NCBI RefSeq assembly: GCF_014201195.1
Contig: NZ_JACHDS010000001.1
Coordinates: 5,022,001-5,086,000, forward strand
Reading direction: 5' to 3'
Source: Nocardiopsis mwathae
GTDB taxonomy: Bacteria; Actinomycetota; Actinomycetes; Streptosporangiales; Streptosporangiaceae
DNA length: 64,000 nt
Position 1 is the stretch's first letter. Each line of letters starts with the position of its first letter. The notes under the pieces were generated by a model, which was not told the DNA's origin, made no database searches, and worked only from the letters and a program-made list of their open reading frames with translations. Shown in pieces: positions 1 through 9,177 of the stretch. The position numbers and the translations under genes were made by a program.

Positions 1-137
1 CCCTGGGCGCCTTCGCGGGCGGCCAGGTCATGGACTCGTTCGGCGGCGTCTCGGTCATGTGGCTCGCCGGTGCCCTCGCGATCGGCGCCCTCCTCGTCGC
101 TTCGGGAGGCCGTGCCCCGGCCGCGGTCGAGCGGTAG
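1..137 (+). CDS. MFS-type transporter, C-terminal fragment (gene starts outside window)
   Basis: The frame beginning at base 3 runs open to the TAG at 135-137 and gives about 44 residues. These contain one hydrophobic helix (VMWLAGALAIGALLVA) preceded by a Gly-rich turn (GAFAGGQVMDSFGG), the pattern of the last transmembrane helix of a major facilitator. The tail ends in a short Ala/Arg-rich cytoplasmic stretch. Too little is left to name a substrate. The next gene is 551 bases away, so a role in the siderophore locus is not supported by spacing. Confidence 0.5.
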   Translation, partial: LGAFAGGQVMDSFGGVSVMWLAGALAIGALLVASGGRAPAAVER

Positions 138-688
138 TTCCCCATTCCCGCCCGCGCACCGGGGGCGGCCGAGGATCCGGACGAGAGGATGACCCCGTCA
201 CCGAGGTCGGCGAGCCTCCGAAATCACGCCCTCAATCTCGATATCGGGATTGAAACGGGGAATCTTCCTCGCCATTTCCCGGCCGACGATGGGGACCTCC
301 GGGCAGACCTCGGCGGCGAGGCGAAGGGGGGACGCGTTGTGCGACTCCGCTGTCGGGGCGGGTCGCAGGGGAGGTCGAGGAAGCCGCGCGGCGTGTGTGC
401 TCTCACGCCCAGGGGAGGCGGCCGCGCCTGTGCTACGTTCCAACGCCGGATCCGGTCGGCAGAGCCTTCGGGGGAGAGAGAATCATCCCATGATCTTATA
501 AACGCCAGAACCCATGTTTCACGGTGAACCGAGTGCACGGCAGAAGGCATTTATTTCGCAGGAAACGGGCGGCCGGTGCGTCACCGGCGACGGGCCAGGC
601 CTCGCCGGCGCTCGCTTTCGCCCCCGGATTCGCCTTCCGCACGGGTCCGTCACCACGATGCCCCGGACCGCCGAGAGAAGAGGAATCC
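138..688. other. Intergenic region without a convincing gene
   Basis: All frames here are short and overlapping. The only protein-like run is on the minus strand, ending at about 198 (containing EVCPEVPIVGREMARKIPRFNP). It could be the end of a lost gene, but it has no credible start or ribosome site. The part nearest 689 is A/T-richer (around 490-560) and could carry the promoter of the acetyltransferase gene. Confidence 0.4.
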
Positions 689-1285
689 ATGACCACGAAC
701 GAGCCCGACGTCCGCCTGGCCACCCCCGCCGATGTCCCGCGGGCGGTCCGGACTCTGTGTCACGCCTACGCGGAGTACCCCTTCACCCGCCACACGATCG
801 CCGCCGACGACCACGAAGTCCGCCTCCGACGGTTGAACGAGCTGTTCATCTCCCGCATCGGGCTGGACCACGGCCGGGTATGGGTGGCCGACGGCGGCGC
901 CGCAGTCGCGGTGTGGACGACGCCGGACACCACCCCCGACATCTTCGCCGAGCTCGGCGCGACGTTCGCCGAGATCTCCGGGGACCGAGCCGAGGCGGCC
1001 GGGAAAGCCGAGGCCGCCATGGCCCCGCACCGCCCCACGCAGCCGGTGTGGTTCCTCGGCTCGGTCGGCGTCGCCCCCGACCGGCAGGGCTCGGGCCTGG
1101 GTGGCGCGGTGCTCCGCCCCGGTATCGAGGCCGCGGACCGGGCGGGGGTCCCCGCCTTCCTGGAGACCTCCGACGTGCGCAATGTCCGGTTCTACCGGCG
1201 TCTCGGCTTCGAGGTGTCGGCCGAGTACGAGATCCCCGACGGCGGCCCGCGCACCTGGGCCATGACCCGCGGTCCGGGCGGCTGA
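689..1285 (+). CDS. GNAT-family N-acetyltransferase
   Basis: A 198-residue protein with a GNAT fold. Motif A, which binds acetyl-CoA pyrophosphate, is visible near residue 130 as VGVAPDRQGSGLGG (Q/R-x-x-G-x-G). Motif B follows as a 'FLETSDVRNVRFYRRLGFEV' type end, typical of the family. I chose the ATG at 689 because AAGAGG lies just upstream and the protein starts MTTNEPDVRLATPADV, the usual opening strand. An in-frame start at 524 would add an unconserved tail. The acceptor substrate cannot be deduced. It is followed by a strong hairpin and is transcriptionally separate from the siderophore operon. Confidence 0.85.
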   Translation: MTTNEPDVRLATPADVPRAVRTLCHAYAEYPFTRHTIAADDHEVRLRRLNELFISRIGLDHGRVWVADGGAAVAVWTTPDTTPDIFAELGATFAEISGDRAEAAGKAEAAMAPHRPTQPVWFLGSVGVAPDRQGSGLGGAVLRPGIEAADRAGVPAFLETSDVRNVRFYRRLGFEVSAEYEIPDGGPRTWAMTRGPGG

Positions 1286-1345
1286 GCCAGCCCGCGCCGG
1301 TGGCACCGGACCGACACCCGCGAGCTTTCGCTTCCCCCACGTCTG

Positions 1346-1375
1346 CTGCCCGGCACCGCGCGCGGTGCCGGGCAG
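1346..1375. terminator. Strong GC-rich hairpin after the acetyltransferase gene
   Basis: A perfect 13-bp stem (CTGCCCGGCACCG with CGGTGCCGGGCAG) closes a CGCG loop. It lies 60 bases after the stop of the GNAT gene. No U-tract follows, as is common for actinomycete terminators. Confidence 0.65.
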
Positions 1376-1531
1376 CGGCCGCGCCGGAGGCCGGGAAACT
1401 CACGTGTGACGTTCACCATCGCGTGATCCACGGCTCCGGGACCGACGCCGACGTGCAGTGATCACACAGGGTCAGAAGTGAGACACTTTAGGCATTCTTT
1501 GTCCCCCTTGCCACCATTTGCACCACATGGT

Positions 1532-1550
1532 TAAGGTTAGCCTGCCCTAA
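1532..1550 (+). promoter_or_regulatory. Iron box (DmdR/IdeR-type operator)
   Basis: The 19-mer taaggttagcctgccctaa is a close match to the actinobacterial iron-box consensus TTAGGTTAGGCTCACCTAA. Both outer arms are kept. It ends 19 bases before the start of the dehydrogenase gene, where an iron-loaded DtxR-family repressor would block transcription. This supports iron repression of the DHB operon. Confidence 0.8.
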
Positions 1551-1569
1551 CCCCAAGGAGTGCTCATTC

Positions 1570-2352
1570 ATGCTGACCCTGGACCCGAGGGCCGCGGGAC
1601 CGGTGGCCCTGGTCACCGGGGCGGCCAGCGGAATCGGCGCCGCCGTCGTCGGCGCACTGGTCCGCGAGGGTGCCGCCGTCGCCGCCGTCGACATCGACTC
1701 CGACGGCCTGGCGGAACTCGCGGACCGCACCGACGGCCGGGTGGTGCCGTTCACCGCCGACGTGGCGGACGCCGCCGCGATCGCCGATGTCGTGGACCGG
1801 ACCGAGCACGACCTCGGACCGATCGGCACCGGGGTGTCCGCAGCGGGCATCCTACGGCCCGGGCGGTTGTGCGAGACCACCGACGCCGACTGGGCGGACA
1901 CCTTCGCCGTCAACACCACCGGGGTATTCCTCGTCCTGCGGGAGATCGCCCGCCGGATGGTGCCCCGCGGCCGCGGCTCGCTGGTGACCGTCGCATCCAA
2001 CGCGGCCGGCGTCCCGCGCGCGGGCATGGGCGGCTACGCCGCGTCCAAGGCCGCGGCCGCCATGCTCACCCGCTGCCTCGGCCTGGAACTGGCCCCCCAC
2101 GGCATCCGGTGCAACGTGGTCTCCCCAGGATCGACCGACACCCCGATGCAGCGCCTGCTGTGGGCCGACGAGGACGACCGCGCCCGGGTGATCGCCGGCA
2201 CCCCCGAACAGTTCCGGGTGGGCATTCCGCTGGGCCGCATCGCCGACCCCGCCGACATCGCCGACGCCGTGCTCTTCCTCGCCTCCGACAGCGCCCGGCA
2301 CATCACCATGCAGAACCTGTACGTCGACGGCGGCGCGACGCTGCGCGCCTGA
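1570..2352 (+). CDS. entA: 2,3-dihydro-2,3-dihydroxybenzoate dehydrogenase (EntA/DhbA-like)
   Basis: A 260-residue short-chain dehydrogenase. The NAD-binding motif TGAASGIG lies at about residues 16-23, and the catalytic triad is S143, Y156 and K160 (YAASK). The usual NAAG motif reads SAAG. In catecholate siderophore pathways this enzyme oxidises 2,3-dihydro-2,3-dihydroxybenzoate to 2,3-dihydroxybenzoate (DHB), the last step of DHB formation. The specific assignment rests on the next genes, which supply all other DHB steps. The ATG at 1570 has AAGGAG ten bases upstream. It is the first gene of the iron-boxed operon. Confidence 0.88.
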   Translation: MLTLDPRAAGPVALVTGAASGIGAAVVGALVREGAAVAAVDIDSDGLAELADRTDGRVVPFTADVADAAAIADVVDRTEHDLGPIGTGVSAAGILRPGRLCETTDADWADTFAVNTTGVFLVLREIARRMVPRGRGSLVTVASNAAGVPRAGMGGYAASKAAAAMLTRCLGLELAPHGIRCNVVSPGSTDTPMQRLLWADEDDRARVIAGTPEQFRVGIPLGRIADPADIADAVLFLASDSARHITMQNLYVDGGATLRA

Positions 2353-2368
2353 GAGAGGAATCGCTGAC

Positions 2369-3565
2369 GTGTCCACACCAGCTCTGGTGCGCCCCACTCC
2401 CGTACACCGGGCCGCCGACCTGCTGGCCGCCTACCTGACCGGCTCGTTCTACTTCTCCTCGGCACGCGGCGCGCTGCTCGCCGACGGCATCCACACCCGG
2501 GTCCGGGCCGATGCCGGCGGGTACGCTCCGGCCGCCGCCCAGGCGATGCAGGCGGCCAGGGCGGCAGGGGTGGCCGACCCCGTGGTCGCCGGGGCCGTCG
2601 GGTTCCGCCCGGGAGCCCGGGCCGACCTGGTGGTGCCCACCGTCGTGCGGCGCGCGGGAGCCCCCGCCGGCGCGCAGGCCCCCGGTGCCGATGCCGGAAC
2701 CGCGTGGACGGTCACGCCGCGCCCCGAGCCCGCCGACTACGCCGACGCCGTCGGCCGCGCGCTGGAGCTGATCGGCGGCGGCGATCTGCACAAGGTCGTA
2801 CTGGCCCGCTGCCTGGAGTTGACCGCCGACGCACCGGTTCCGGTGCCCGCGCTACTGGCCCGCCTGGTACAGGCCGACCCGGCCGCCTACGCCTTCGCCG
2901 TCGACGTCACCGCGCCCGGTGATCCCGCACCGCGCACGCTGGTCGGCGCCAGCCCCGAGCTTCTGGTGTCCCGGCGCGGCGCGACCGTGACCGCCAACCC
3001 GCTGGCCGGGTCGGCCCCCCGGTCGGGCGATGACGCGACCGACCGCGAGCGCATCGCGCGGCTCCTCGACTCCGCCAAGGACCTCGGTGAACACGCCCAC
3101 ACCGCCGCGCAGGTGGCGGATGTCCTCGGCGGGTTCTGCGTCGATCTGGAGGTGCCGCCCCGCCCCGAGGTGATCGGCACACCGACGATGTGGCACCTGT
3201 CGACCCGCATCACCGGACGGCTGGCGGACCCGGCGGACCCGGCATCCTCGGCACTCGGGCTCGCCGAGGCGCTGCACCCGACCCCCGCGGTCTGCGGCGT
3301 GCCCGCGGATCGGGCGCTGTCGGCCATCGTGGACCTGGAGGCCGAGGACCGCGGCCACTACGCGGGCCTGGTCGGCTGGACCGGTCCGGACGGCGACGGC
3401 GAGTGGGCGGTGACGATCCGCAGCGCCGAGGTGTGCGACCGGACGGTCCGCCTCTTCGCGGGCGCCGGGATCGTCGCCGGCTCCGACCCCGAGGCCGAAC
3501 TCGCCGAGACCACCGCGAAGTTCCGCACGCTGCTGCGTGCCCTCGGTCTGGGGGATGTCGCGTGA
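2369..3565 (+). CDS. entC: Isochorismate synthase (EntC/DhbC-like)
   Basis: A 398-residue chorismate-utilising enzyme converting chorismate to isochorismate, which commits chorismate to DHB. The family hallmark DLHKVVLAR is present near residue 140, as are [17 protein letters not shown], and the C-terminal [22 protein letters not shown] block that holds the Mg-binding glutamates. The start is GTG at 2369 behind GAGAGAGGA, 16 bases after the dehydrogenase stop. Salicylate synthases share this fold, but the adjacent isochorismatase and dehydrogenase make isochorismate synthase the better call. Confidence 0.9.
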   Translation: MSTPALVRPTPVHRAADLLAAYLTGSFYFSSARGALLADGIHTRVRADAGGYAPAAAQAMQAARAAGVADPVVAGAVGFRPGARADLVVPTVVRRAGAPAGAQAPGADAGTAWTVTPRPEPADYADAVGRALELIGGGDLHKVVLARCLELTADAPVPVPALLARLVQADPAAYAFAVDVTAPGDPAPRTLVGASPELLVSRRGATVTANPLAGSAPRSGDDATDRERIARLLDSAKDLGEHAHTAAQVADVLGGFCVDLEVPPRPEVIGTPTMWHLSTRITGRLADPADPASSALGLAEALHPTPAVCGVPADRALSAIVDLEAEDRGHYAGLVGWTGPDGDGEWAVTIRSAEVCDRTVRLFAGAGIVAGSDPEAELAETTAKFRTLLRALGLGDVA

Positions 3566-5172
3566 GCGGGGATCACGTGCCCTGGCCGCCGGAGGTCGCC
3601 GCGCGCCACCGGGCCGCGGGGCACTGGCGCGGACAGACCTTCGGGGCGCTGCTGACGTCGCTGGCCTCGGCGTACGCCGAGCGCACCGCCGTCGTGGGCG
3701 GCGACGTCCGGTGGAACTACACCGAACTCGACGAGCGCGCCCACCGGATCGCGGCGGGACTGGCCGACGCCGGGCTCGCACCCGGTGACCGGGTCGTCCT
3801 GCAGCTCCCCAACATCCCCGAGTTCCTCCCCGTGGTGTTCGGGATGTGGCGCGCGGGCCTGGTCCCGGTGTTCGCGCTGCCCGCGCACCGCCACAGCGAA
3901 CTGCGCTACTTCGCCGCGCACAGCGAGGCCGCGGCCATCGTCACCGTCGGCGAACACGAGCGGCACGACCACGCCGCCACCGCCCGCGCCGTCGCTTCCG
4001 ACGTGGACTCGGTGCGGCGGGTGCTGGTGGTCGGGTCGGAGGAGTTCGCCGACCTGGCCGCGGCGGAACCGCGCGAGCTTCCCGACCCCGACCCCGAAGG
4101 GGTGGCGTTCCTGCAGCTCTCCGGAGGCAGCACCGGAATGCCGAAGCTGATCCCCCGCACCCACGACGACTACATCTACAGCGTCCGCGAGAGCGCGCGG
4201 ATCTGCGCCCTGCGCCCGGACAGCGTCTATCTGGCCGCACTTCCCGTGGCGCACAACTACCCGCTCAGTTCACCCGGAGTCCTGGGGGCACTGCACGCGG
4301 GCGCGGCGGTGGTGATGGCTCCGCGACCGGACGCCGACACCGCGTTCCGGCTGATCGAGGCCGAACGGGTCACGATCACCGGGGTGGTGCCGCCACTGGC
4401 CGCCGCGTGGGTACAGGCCGCCGCTCGCACCGAGCGCGACCTGTCCTCGCTGGAGGTCCTGCTGGTCGGCGGGGCCAAGTGCGGGCGTGAGCTGGCCGAG
4501 CGGATCGGCCCCGCGCTGGGCTGCCGGCTGCAGCAGGTGTTCGGGATGGCCGAGGGCCTGGTCTGCTACACCCGCCTGGACGACCCCGAGGAGACCGTGC
4601 TCGGCACCCAGGGGCGCCCCATCTCCCCCGATGACGAGGTTCGCGTCGTCGACCCGGACACCGGGGCCGATGTCGCGCCCGGGGAGACGGGCGCCCTGCT
4701 GACCCGCGGCCCCTACACGATCCGCGGCTACTACCGGGCCGAAGAGCACAACGCCGCCGCGTTCACCCCGGACGGCTTCTACCGGACCGGTGACCTGGTG
4801 CGCCGCAGGCCCACCGGGCACCTGGAGGTGGTCGGCCGGGCCAAGGAGCAGATCAACCGAGGCGGAGAGAAGGTCGCGGCCGAGGAGGTCGAGAACCACC
4901 TGATGGCCCATCCGGGCGTGCTGGATGCCGCCGTCGTCGCGGTGCCCGACCCGTACCTGGGCGAGCGGACGTGCGCCTACGTGGTGCCCGCGGCGGGGGC
5001 GTCGCCCACCGGTCCGGAGTTGCGCGGGTTCGTGCGCGAGCGGGGGGTGGCCGCGTTCAAGGTGCCGGACCTGGTCCAGGTCGTCGAGCGCTTCCCGGTG
5101 ACCGGCGTCGGCAAGACCAGCAAGCGCGAACTGAGGGCGGCGCTGGCCGCGCTCGCCCGGACGAAGGAGTGA
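3562..5172 (+). CDS. entE: 2,3-dihydroxybenzoate-AMP ligase (EntE/DhbE-like)
   Basis: A 536-residue stand-alone adenylation enzyme of the ANL superfamily. It activates DHB as an acyl-adenylate and loads it on the aryl carrier protein. The P-loop reads [18 protein letters not shown], the form found in DHB and salicylate ligases. The A5 region reads [16 protein letters not shown]7 is YRTGD, A8 is [14 protein letters not shown], and the A10 lysine lies in VGKTSKREL. The GTG start at 3562 overlaps the previous stop by 4 bp (GTGA), which indicates translational coupling. Salicylate is a possible alternative substrate, but the neighbouring DHB genes favour DHB. Confidence 0.9.
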   Translation: MSGDHVPWPPEVAARHRAAGHWRGQTFGALLTSLASAYAERTAVVGGDVRWNYTELDERAHRIAAGLADAGLAPGDRVVLQLPNIPEFLPVVFGMWRAGLVPVFALPAHRHSELRYFAAHSEAAAIVTVGEHERHDHAATARAVASDVDSVRRVLVVGSEEFADLAAAEPRELPDPDPEGVAFLQLSGGSTGMPKLIPRTHDDYIYSVRESARICALRPDSVYLAALPVAHNYPLSSPGVLGALHAGAAVVMAPRPDADTAFRLIEAERVTITGVVPPLAAAWVQAAARTERDLSSLEVLLVGGAKCGRELAERIGPALGCRLQQVFGMAEGLVCYTRLDDPEETVLGTQGRPISPDDEVRVVDPDTGADVAPGETGALLTRGPYTIRGYYRAEEHNAAAFTPDGFYRTGDLVRRRPTGHLEVVGRAKEQINRGGEKVAAEEVENHLMAHPGVLDAAVVAVPDPYLGERTCAYVVPAAGASPTGPELRGFVRERGVAAFKVPDLVQVVERFPVTGVGKTSKRELRAALAALARTKE

Positions 5173-5173
5173 G

Positions 5174-5848
5174 ATGACCATGGCCCTGCCCGAGATCCGG
5201 CCCTACGATCTGCCGACGGCCGCCGAGCTGCCCGCGGGGCGCGTCCGGTGGCACCCCGAAGCGGATCGTGCGGCCCTGCTGGTCCACGACATGCAGCGCT
5301 ACTTCCTGGCACCGTATGCCGGGGCGCCGGTGCCCGAAGTGACCGCCAACATCGCAACGCTGGTCCGGACCGCCCGCGAGCGCGGGATCCCGGTCTTCTA
5401 CACCGCGCAGCCCGGCCGCCAGGAGGCCGCGGACCGCGGCCTGCTCACCGAGTTCTGGGGCGACGGCATCGGCGCGGTGATCGACTCCGACCCCCGTGCC
5501 GCCGACATCGTCGCCGAACTCGCCCCGACCGCGGCGGACACCGTTCTGGTCAAGTGGCGCTACAGCGCGTTCCAGCGCAGCACGTTCGCCGAGCGGCTGG
5601 CGGAGCTGGGTCGCGACCAGCTGCTGATCACCGGCGTCTACGCGCACATCGGCTGCCAGGCCACCGCCGTCGAGGCGTTCATGCGCGACGTCCGGCCGTT
5701 CCTGGTGGCCGACGCGGTCGCCGACTTCTCCCGCGAACGCCACGACCAGGCGTGCGAGTACGTCGCCCAGCGCTGCGGCGTCGTGACCACCACCGCCGAG
5801 GCGATGACCTCGCTGTCGACCCCGATCCCCACAGGAGCCACCCGATGA
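5174..5848 (+). CDS. Isochorismatase, stand-alone (EntB/DhbB N-terminal domain only)
   Basis: A 224-residue cysteine-hydrolase-fold protein that would split isochorismate into 2,3-dihydro-DHB and pyruvate. Asp39 lies in LLVHDMQRYF, the lysine in VKWRYSAFQRST and the conserved loop in TGVYAHIGCQAT. As in true isochorismatases, Gly occupies the position where related amidases have the catalytic Cys. In E. coli EntB and B. subtilis DhbB this domain is fused to an aryl carrier domain. Here the protein ends after the hydrolase domain and the carrier is a separate downstream gene overlapping by 4 bp. The ATG at 5174 has AAGGAG 5 bases upstream. Confidence 0.9.
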   Translation: MTMALPEIRPYDLPTAAELPAGRVRWHPEADRAALLVHDMQRYFLAPYAGAPVPEVTANIATLVRTARERGIPVFYTAQPGRQEAADRGLLTEFWGDGIGAVIDSDPRAADIVAELAPTAADTVLVKWRYSAFQRSTFAERLAELGRDQLLITGVYAHIGCQATAVEAFMRDVRPFLVADAVADFSRERHDQACEYVAQRCGVVTTTAEAMTSLSTPIPTGATR

Positions 5849-6099
5849 ACCAGGCACCGCCCCCAGAAGCGCTGTCGCCCGACCGCGTCCGCGCCGATGT
5901 CGCCGAGATCCTCGGCTGCGACCCCGCCGAACTCGCGCCCGACGAGAACCTCCTCGACCGCGGCCTGGACTCGATGCGGATCATGACGCTGGTCGAACGC
6001 TGGCGCGCCGCCGGGGCGGCCACGGTGGAATTCCCCGACCTGGCGGAGCAGCCCGAGCTGTCGCACTGGACGACGCTGCTGACGGGCGGCACCCCCTGA
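5845..6099 (+). CDS. Aryl carrier protein, stand-alone
   Basis: An 84-residue acyl-carrier-fold protein. The phosphopantetheine serine lies in DRGLDSMRIM, about residue 44. The four-helix pattern is that of the C-terminal domain of EntB/DhbB. It should carry DHB from the AMP ligase to the first condensation domain of the NRPS. The ATG overlaps the isochorismatase stop by 4 bp (ATGA), so the two are probably made in equal amounts. No phosphopantetheinyl transferase gene is in the window, so one encoded elsewhere must activate it. Confidence 0.88.
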   Translation: MNQAPPPEALSPDRVRADVAEILGCDPAELAPDENLLDRGLDSMRIMTLVERWRAAGAATVEFPDLAEQPELSHWTTLLTGGTP

Positions 6100-6175
6100 T
6101 GCCGGCACCGAGCGACCGGCGCGGCGGCTTCGGCCGCGCACGGCGTGCGCAGCGAGCGGAGAAGGGCGGGGCCGC

Positions 6176-7024
6176 ATGAGCCGGCCCGATCACCGGCACC
6201 GGCACCTGGACCGGATCGCGGAGGTCCGGGCGGGCCGCCACGCGGAGAAGGTGGGCTATCCGATCCGCATCCGCGAGGCGGAGGTCGTGCGGACCGCCAT
6301 GGTCGGCGCCGGCCTGCTGCGGGTGACCCTGGGCGGTGCGGGCACCGCGGGGTTCGAGTCCCACGCACCGGACGAGCACGTGAAACTGATCTTCCCGGAG
6401 CCGGACGGCTCGGTGCGGCTCCCCGAGCCGAACGGCCTGATGCTGCGCTGGCCGCGCCCGACACCCACCTCGCGCGAGTACACCGTGCGCCGCTACGACC
6501 CGGCCTCAGGCGAGATCGACATCGACATCGCCCCGCACGAGGGCGGCCTGGCGTCGGACTGGGCACAGGCCGTGGAGCCGGGCGCCGTCGTCCACGTCGC
6601 CGGACCCCCCGGCGGGCTCATCGTCCCCCACTCCTATGACCGCTACCTTCTGGCGGGCGACATCACGGCGCTGCCCGCGATCGCGCGCCGCCTGGAGGAG
6701 CTGCCCGGGAGCGCGAGGGGTTGGGCCTTCGTCGAGGTCGCCGACGCCGCGGAGGAGATCGGGATGTCCGCGCCCGAAGGTGTCGAGGTGCGCTGGCTGC
6801 ACCGCGGCGACCGCCCGGCCGGCACCGGCGGCGCGCTGGCGCGGGCCGTGACGTCGGTGTCCGTTCCCGAGGGTGAGCGCCTGTACGTGTGGGCCGCGGG
6901 CGAGGCGGGGCAGATCAAGCCGCTGCGGCGCTGGGTCCGCGACGAGCTGCGGCTGGAAAAGGCCGACCACGACATCACCGGCTACTGGAAGCGGGGCGTC
7001 GCCGACTTCGACGACGACCACTGA
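6176..7024 (+). CDS. Siderophore-interacting protein (FAD-dependent ferric-siderophore reductase)
   Basis: A 282-residue protein of the SIP/ViuB family, cytoplasmic flavoproteins that reduce Fe(III)-siderophores to release iron. The FAD-binding block REYTVRRYDP is at about residues 101-110, the NAD(P)H-domain start YLLAGDITALPAIARRLEELP is at about 157, and the family C-terminal signature YWKRGVADFD is present. The ATG at 6176 has GAGAAGGGCGGGG upstream. It is 76 bases after the carrier protein gene and is the last gene of the first operon. Uptake genes follow directly, which fits import and then reductive release. Confidence 0.88.
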   Translation: MSRPDHRHRHLDRIAEVRAGRHAEKVGYPIRIREAEVVRTAMVGAGLLRVTLGGAGTAGFESHAPDEHVKLIFPEPDGSVRLPEPNGLMLRWPRPTPTSREYTVRRYDPASGEIDIDIAPHEGGLASDWAQAVEPGAVVHVAGPPGGLIVPHSYDRYLLAGDITALPAIARRLEELPGSARGWAFVEVADAAEEIGMSAPEGVEVRWLHRGDRPAGTGGALARAVTSVSVPEGERLYVWAAGEAGQIKPLRRWVRDELRLEKADHDITGYWKRGVADFDDDH

Positions 7025-7091
7025 CACCCCGGCAGAGGGAGCACAGGGGAACGCCCCTGTGCCCGATCACCCTGCCCGCAGAACCCCTGAG

Positions 7092-7110
7092 TAAAGCAAG
7101 CCTCACCTCG
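7092..7110 (+). promoter_or_regulatory. Possible degenerate iron box before the receptor gene
   Basis: The sequence taaagcaagcctcacctcg keeps the right arm of the iron-box consensus (AGCCTCACCT) but has a poor left arm. It lies about 40 bases before the receptor start, in the expected place for a second DmdR/IdeR site driving the transport-NRPS operon. Confidence 0.4.
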
Positions 7111-7150
7111 GCAGGCACCCGTATCCGCCTGCCTCGACAAGGAGTCGCAC

Positions 7151-8149
7151 ATGTTCACACGCAGATCGCCGGGCCTGGTCGGCGCACTCGCTCTGTCCCT
7201 CGCCCTGGCCGGGTGCGGGTCGTCGACGGGCGGGGAGGACGCCTCCGGGGAGAGTGGCGAGACCCGCGTGTTCACCGCGGACAACGGCGAGATCACCATC
7301 CCCGCCGACCCGCAGCGCGTGGTGGCCACCGGGTACGCCGTCCCCGTCCTGATCGAAGCCGACGCTCCCCTGGTCGGGATCTCGTCATGGCAGCGCGGCG
7401 AGCCGCTGATGAGCGAGGAGGACCTGGCCACCTACGAGGAGCTGCCGAAGGTGGCCGGCGAGCAGGCGGCCGAGACCAACTACGAGGCGATCGCCGAGGC
7501 CGACCCCGACCTCATCGTCATCGGCGTCCCGGCCCCGGTGCTCGGCGACATCGACGTCGAGCGGCTGGAGTCCATCGCCCCGGTCGTGGCGATCGGCCCG
7601 ACCGTGCCGTCGGCGTGGCGCGAGCTGTCCCGCAAGCAGGCCGACGCGGCGGGCGCGCTCGATCGGTTCGACGCCGTGCAGGGGGAGTACGAGAACAAGG
7701 CCGCCGATCTGGCCGAAAAGTACTCCGACGTGCTGCCGCAGCTGAAGCTGGGGCACATCGGCGAGTACGGCGAGGTCGCCAAGGGCACCTTCCAGCGCGA
7801 GTTCAGCGGCTCGTGGGGCACCAACATCGCCGAGGACATCGGCGCGGCGTACTACGGCGAGGTCAAGGAGCCCGGCCCCGGTTCGCGCGCGGTCAGCGAG
7901 TACCCCTCCGTCGAGGAGCTGCCGGACTCGCTCGGTGAGGCCGACGCCATCACCTACTCGGTCAAGGCCGACGGCAGCATCCCCGAGTCGGTTCAGTACG
8001 TCATGGACTCGGAGCTGTGGAAGAACCTGCCCGCCGTCAAGGACGGGAAGACCTTCCCGATCCAGCACACCGAGGCCGCGACCTACGGGCAGGCCATGCG
8101 GACCCTGGACGCGATCGACGAGTCGTTCGCGCCGCTGCTGGAGCAGTGA
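7151..8149 (+). CDS. Ferric-siderophore ABC transporter, substrate-binding lipoprotein (FecB/FepB type)
   Basis: A 332-residue secreted receptor. The N-terminus is a lipoprotein signal: positive MFTRR, a hydrophobic core, then the lipobox LAGC with Cys22 as the lipidation site. A Gly/Ser/Glu linker leads into a periplasmic-binding fold with the family phrases ITIPADPQRVVATGY, YEAIAEADPDLIVI and LERLESIAPVV-type segments. It would bind the ferric catecholate at the outer face of the membrane and deliver it to the permeases. The ATG at 7151 has AAGGAG 7 bases upstream. It opens a long operon in which later genes overlap by 4 bp. Confidence 0.92.
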   Translation: MFTRRSPGLVGALALSLALAGCGSSTGGEDASGESGETRVFTADNGEITIPADPQRVVATGYAVPVLIEADAPLVGISSWQRGEPLMSEEDLATYEELPKVAGEQAAETNYEAIAEADPDLIVIGVPAPVLGDIDVERLESIAPVVAIGPTVPSAWRELSRKQADAAGALDRFDAVQGEYENKAADLAEKYSDVLPQLKLGHIGEYGEVAKGTFQREFSGSWGTNIAEDIGAAYYGEVKEPGPGSRAVSEYPSVEELPDSLGEADAITYSVKADGSIPESVQYVMDSELWKNLPAVKDGKTFPIQHTEAATYGQAMRTLDAIDESFAPLLEQ

Positions 8150-9177
8150 CCCCCCTAGGCCGGACGTCCGAACCGGCGCAGACCACCAGGCGCACACCGC
8201 GGATCGGGCGGGTCGGACTGCTCGCCGGCGGGCTGGTGCTGCTGGCCGCCGTCGCCGTGCTCAGCATCGGCGTCGGCGCCCGCCCGATCCCTCCCGCCGA
8301 TGTGGTGCGGGCCCTGTTCGACTTCCAGGGGACCGACGACCACGTGGTGGTGTGGAATATGCGGGCGCCCCGCGCGCTGCTGGCCGTCGCCGTGGGCGCC
8401 GCGCTGGCGGTGGCGGGCGCGCTGATCCAGACGCTGGCCCGCAACCCGCTGGCCGAGCCCGGAATCCTCGGGGTCACCGCGGGGGCCGGGTTCGCCATCA
8501 CCCTCGGGTCGGCGCTGGGCCTGGCCGCCGGGCAGGCGGGCGAGCTGGGTTGGGCGATCGTCGGCTCGGTACTCGCGGCGCTGCTGGTCGCCGCCGTCGG
8601 GCGGAGCTCACCGCTGCGCCTGGTGCTCACCGGGGTGGCGCTGACCGCGGTGCTGAACGGTGTCGCGCTGGGCATGCGGCTGCGGTTCCCGGACGTCTTC
8701 GACGTCTACCGGTTCTGGTCGGTCGGCTCACTGGCGGCCCGGGAACAGGCGCCGCTGGGGCTGCCGCTGGCGGCGATCGCGGTGTGCCTGGTCGGCGCGG
8801 TGCTGCTGAGCCGGGCGCTCAACGCCCTGGCGCTGGGCGAGACCGTGGCGCACACGCTGGGCGCCGGCGTGGCGCGGGTGCGGGCGCTGGCGCTGGTGCT
8901 CATCACCGTGCTCAGCGGGGCGGCCACGGCTGTGGCCGGGCCGATCCTGTTCGTCGGGCTGATCGTTCCGCACCTCGTCCGCCGTCCGGCGGGGGGCTCG
9001 GTGCCGTGGCTGGTGCTCTATTCGATGGTGCTGGGCGCGATCCTGCTGCTGGTCGCCGATGTCGGTTCGCGGGTGCTGCTGCCCACCGGTGAGGTGCCGG
9101 TGGCGATCGTGACGGCGTTCCTCGGCGGACCCGTGCTGATCTGGGCCGTCCGCCGCTACGGGGCGGGGTCGCTGTGA
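8146..9177 (+). CDS. Ferric-siderophore ABC transporter permease (FecCD family), first subunit
   Basis: A 343-residue integral membrane protein with 8-10 hydrophobic helices and the FecCD hallmarks RAPRALLAVAVGAALAVAGALIQ, NPLAEPGILGVTAGAGFA and GPILFVGLIVPHLVR. The last one includes the loop that contacts the ATPase. I place the start at the GTG at 8146, which overlaps the receptor stop by 4 bp (GTGA). An upstream in-frame ATG at 8017 lies inside the receptor gene and would add a non-hydrophobic tail. It would pair with the next permease to form the import channel. Confidence 0.9.
   Translation: MTPLGRTSEPAQTTRRTPRIGRVGLLAGGLVLLAAVAVLSIGVGARPIPPADVVRALFDFQGTDDHVVVWNMRAPRALLAVAVGAALAVAGALIQTLARNPLAEPGILGVTAGAGFAITLGSALGLAAGQAGELGWAIVGSVLAALLVAAVGRSSPLRLVLTGVALTAVLNGVALGMRLRFPDVFDVYRFWSVGSLAAREQAPLGLPLAAIAVCLVGAVLLSRALNALALGETVAHTLGAGVARVRALALVLITVLSGAATAVAGPILFVGLIVPHLVRRPAGGSVPWLVLYSMVLGAILLLVADVGSRVLLPTGEVPVAIVTAFLGGPVLIWAVRRYGAGSL

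Noticed and set aside
198-443. Short minus-strand ORF with a protein-like C-terminus before the acetyltransferase gene
   Set aside because: No recognisable family, no ribosome site, and the first half is low-complexity.
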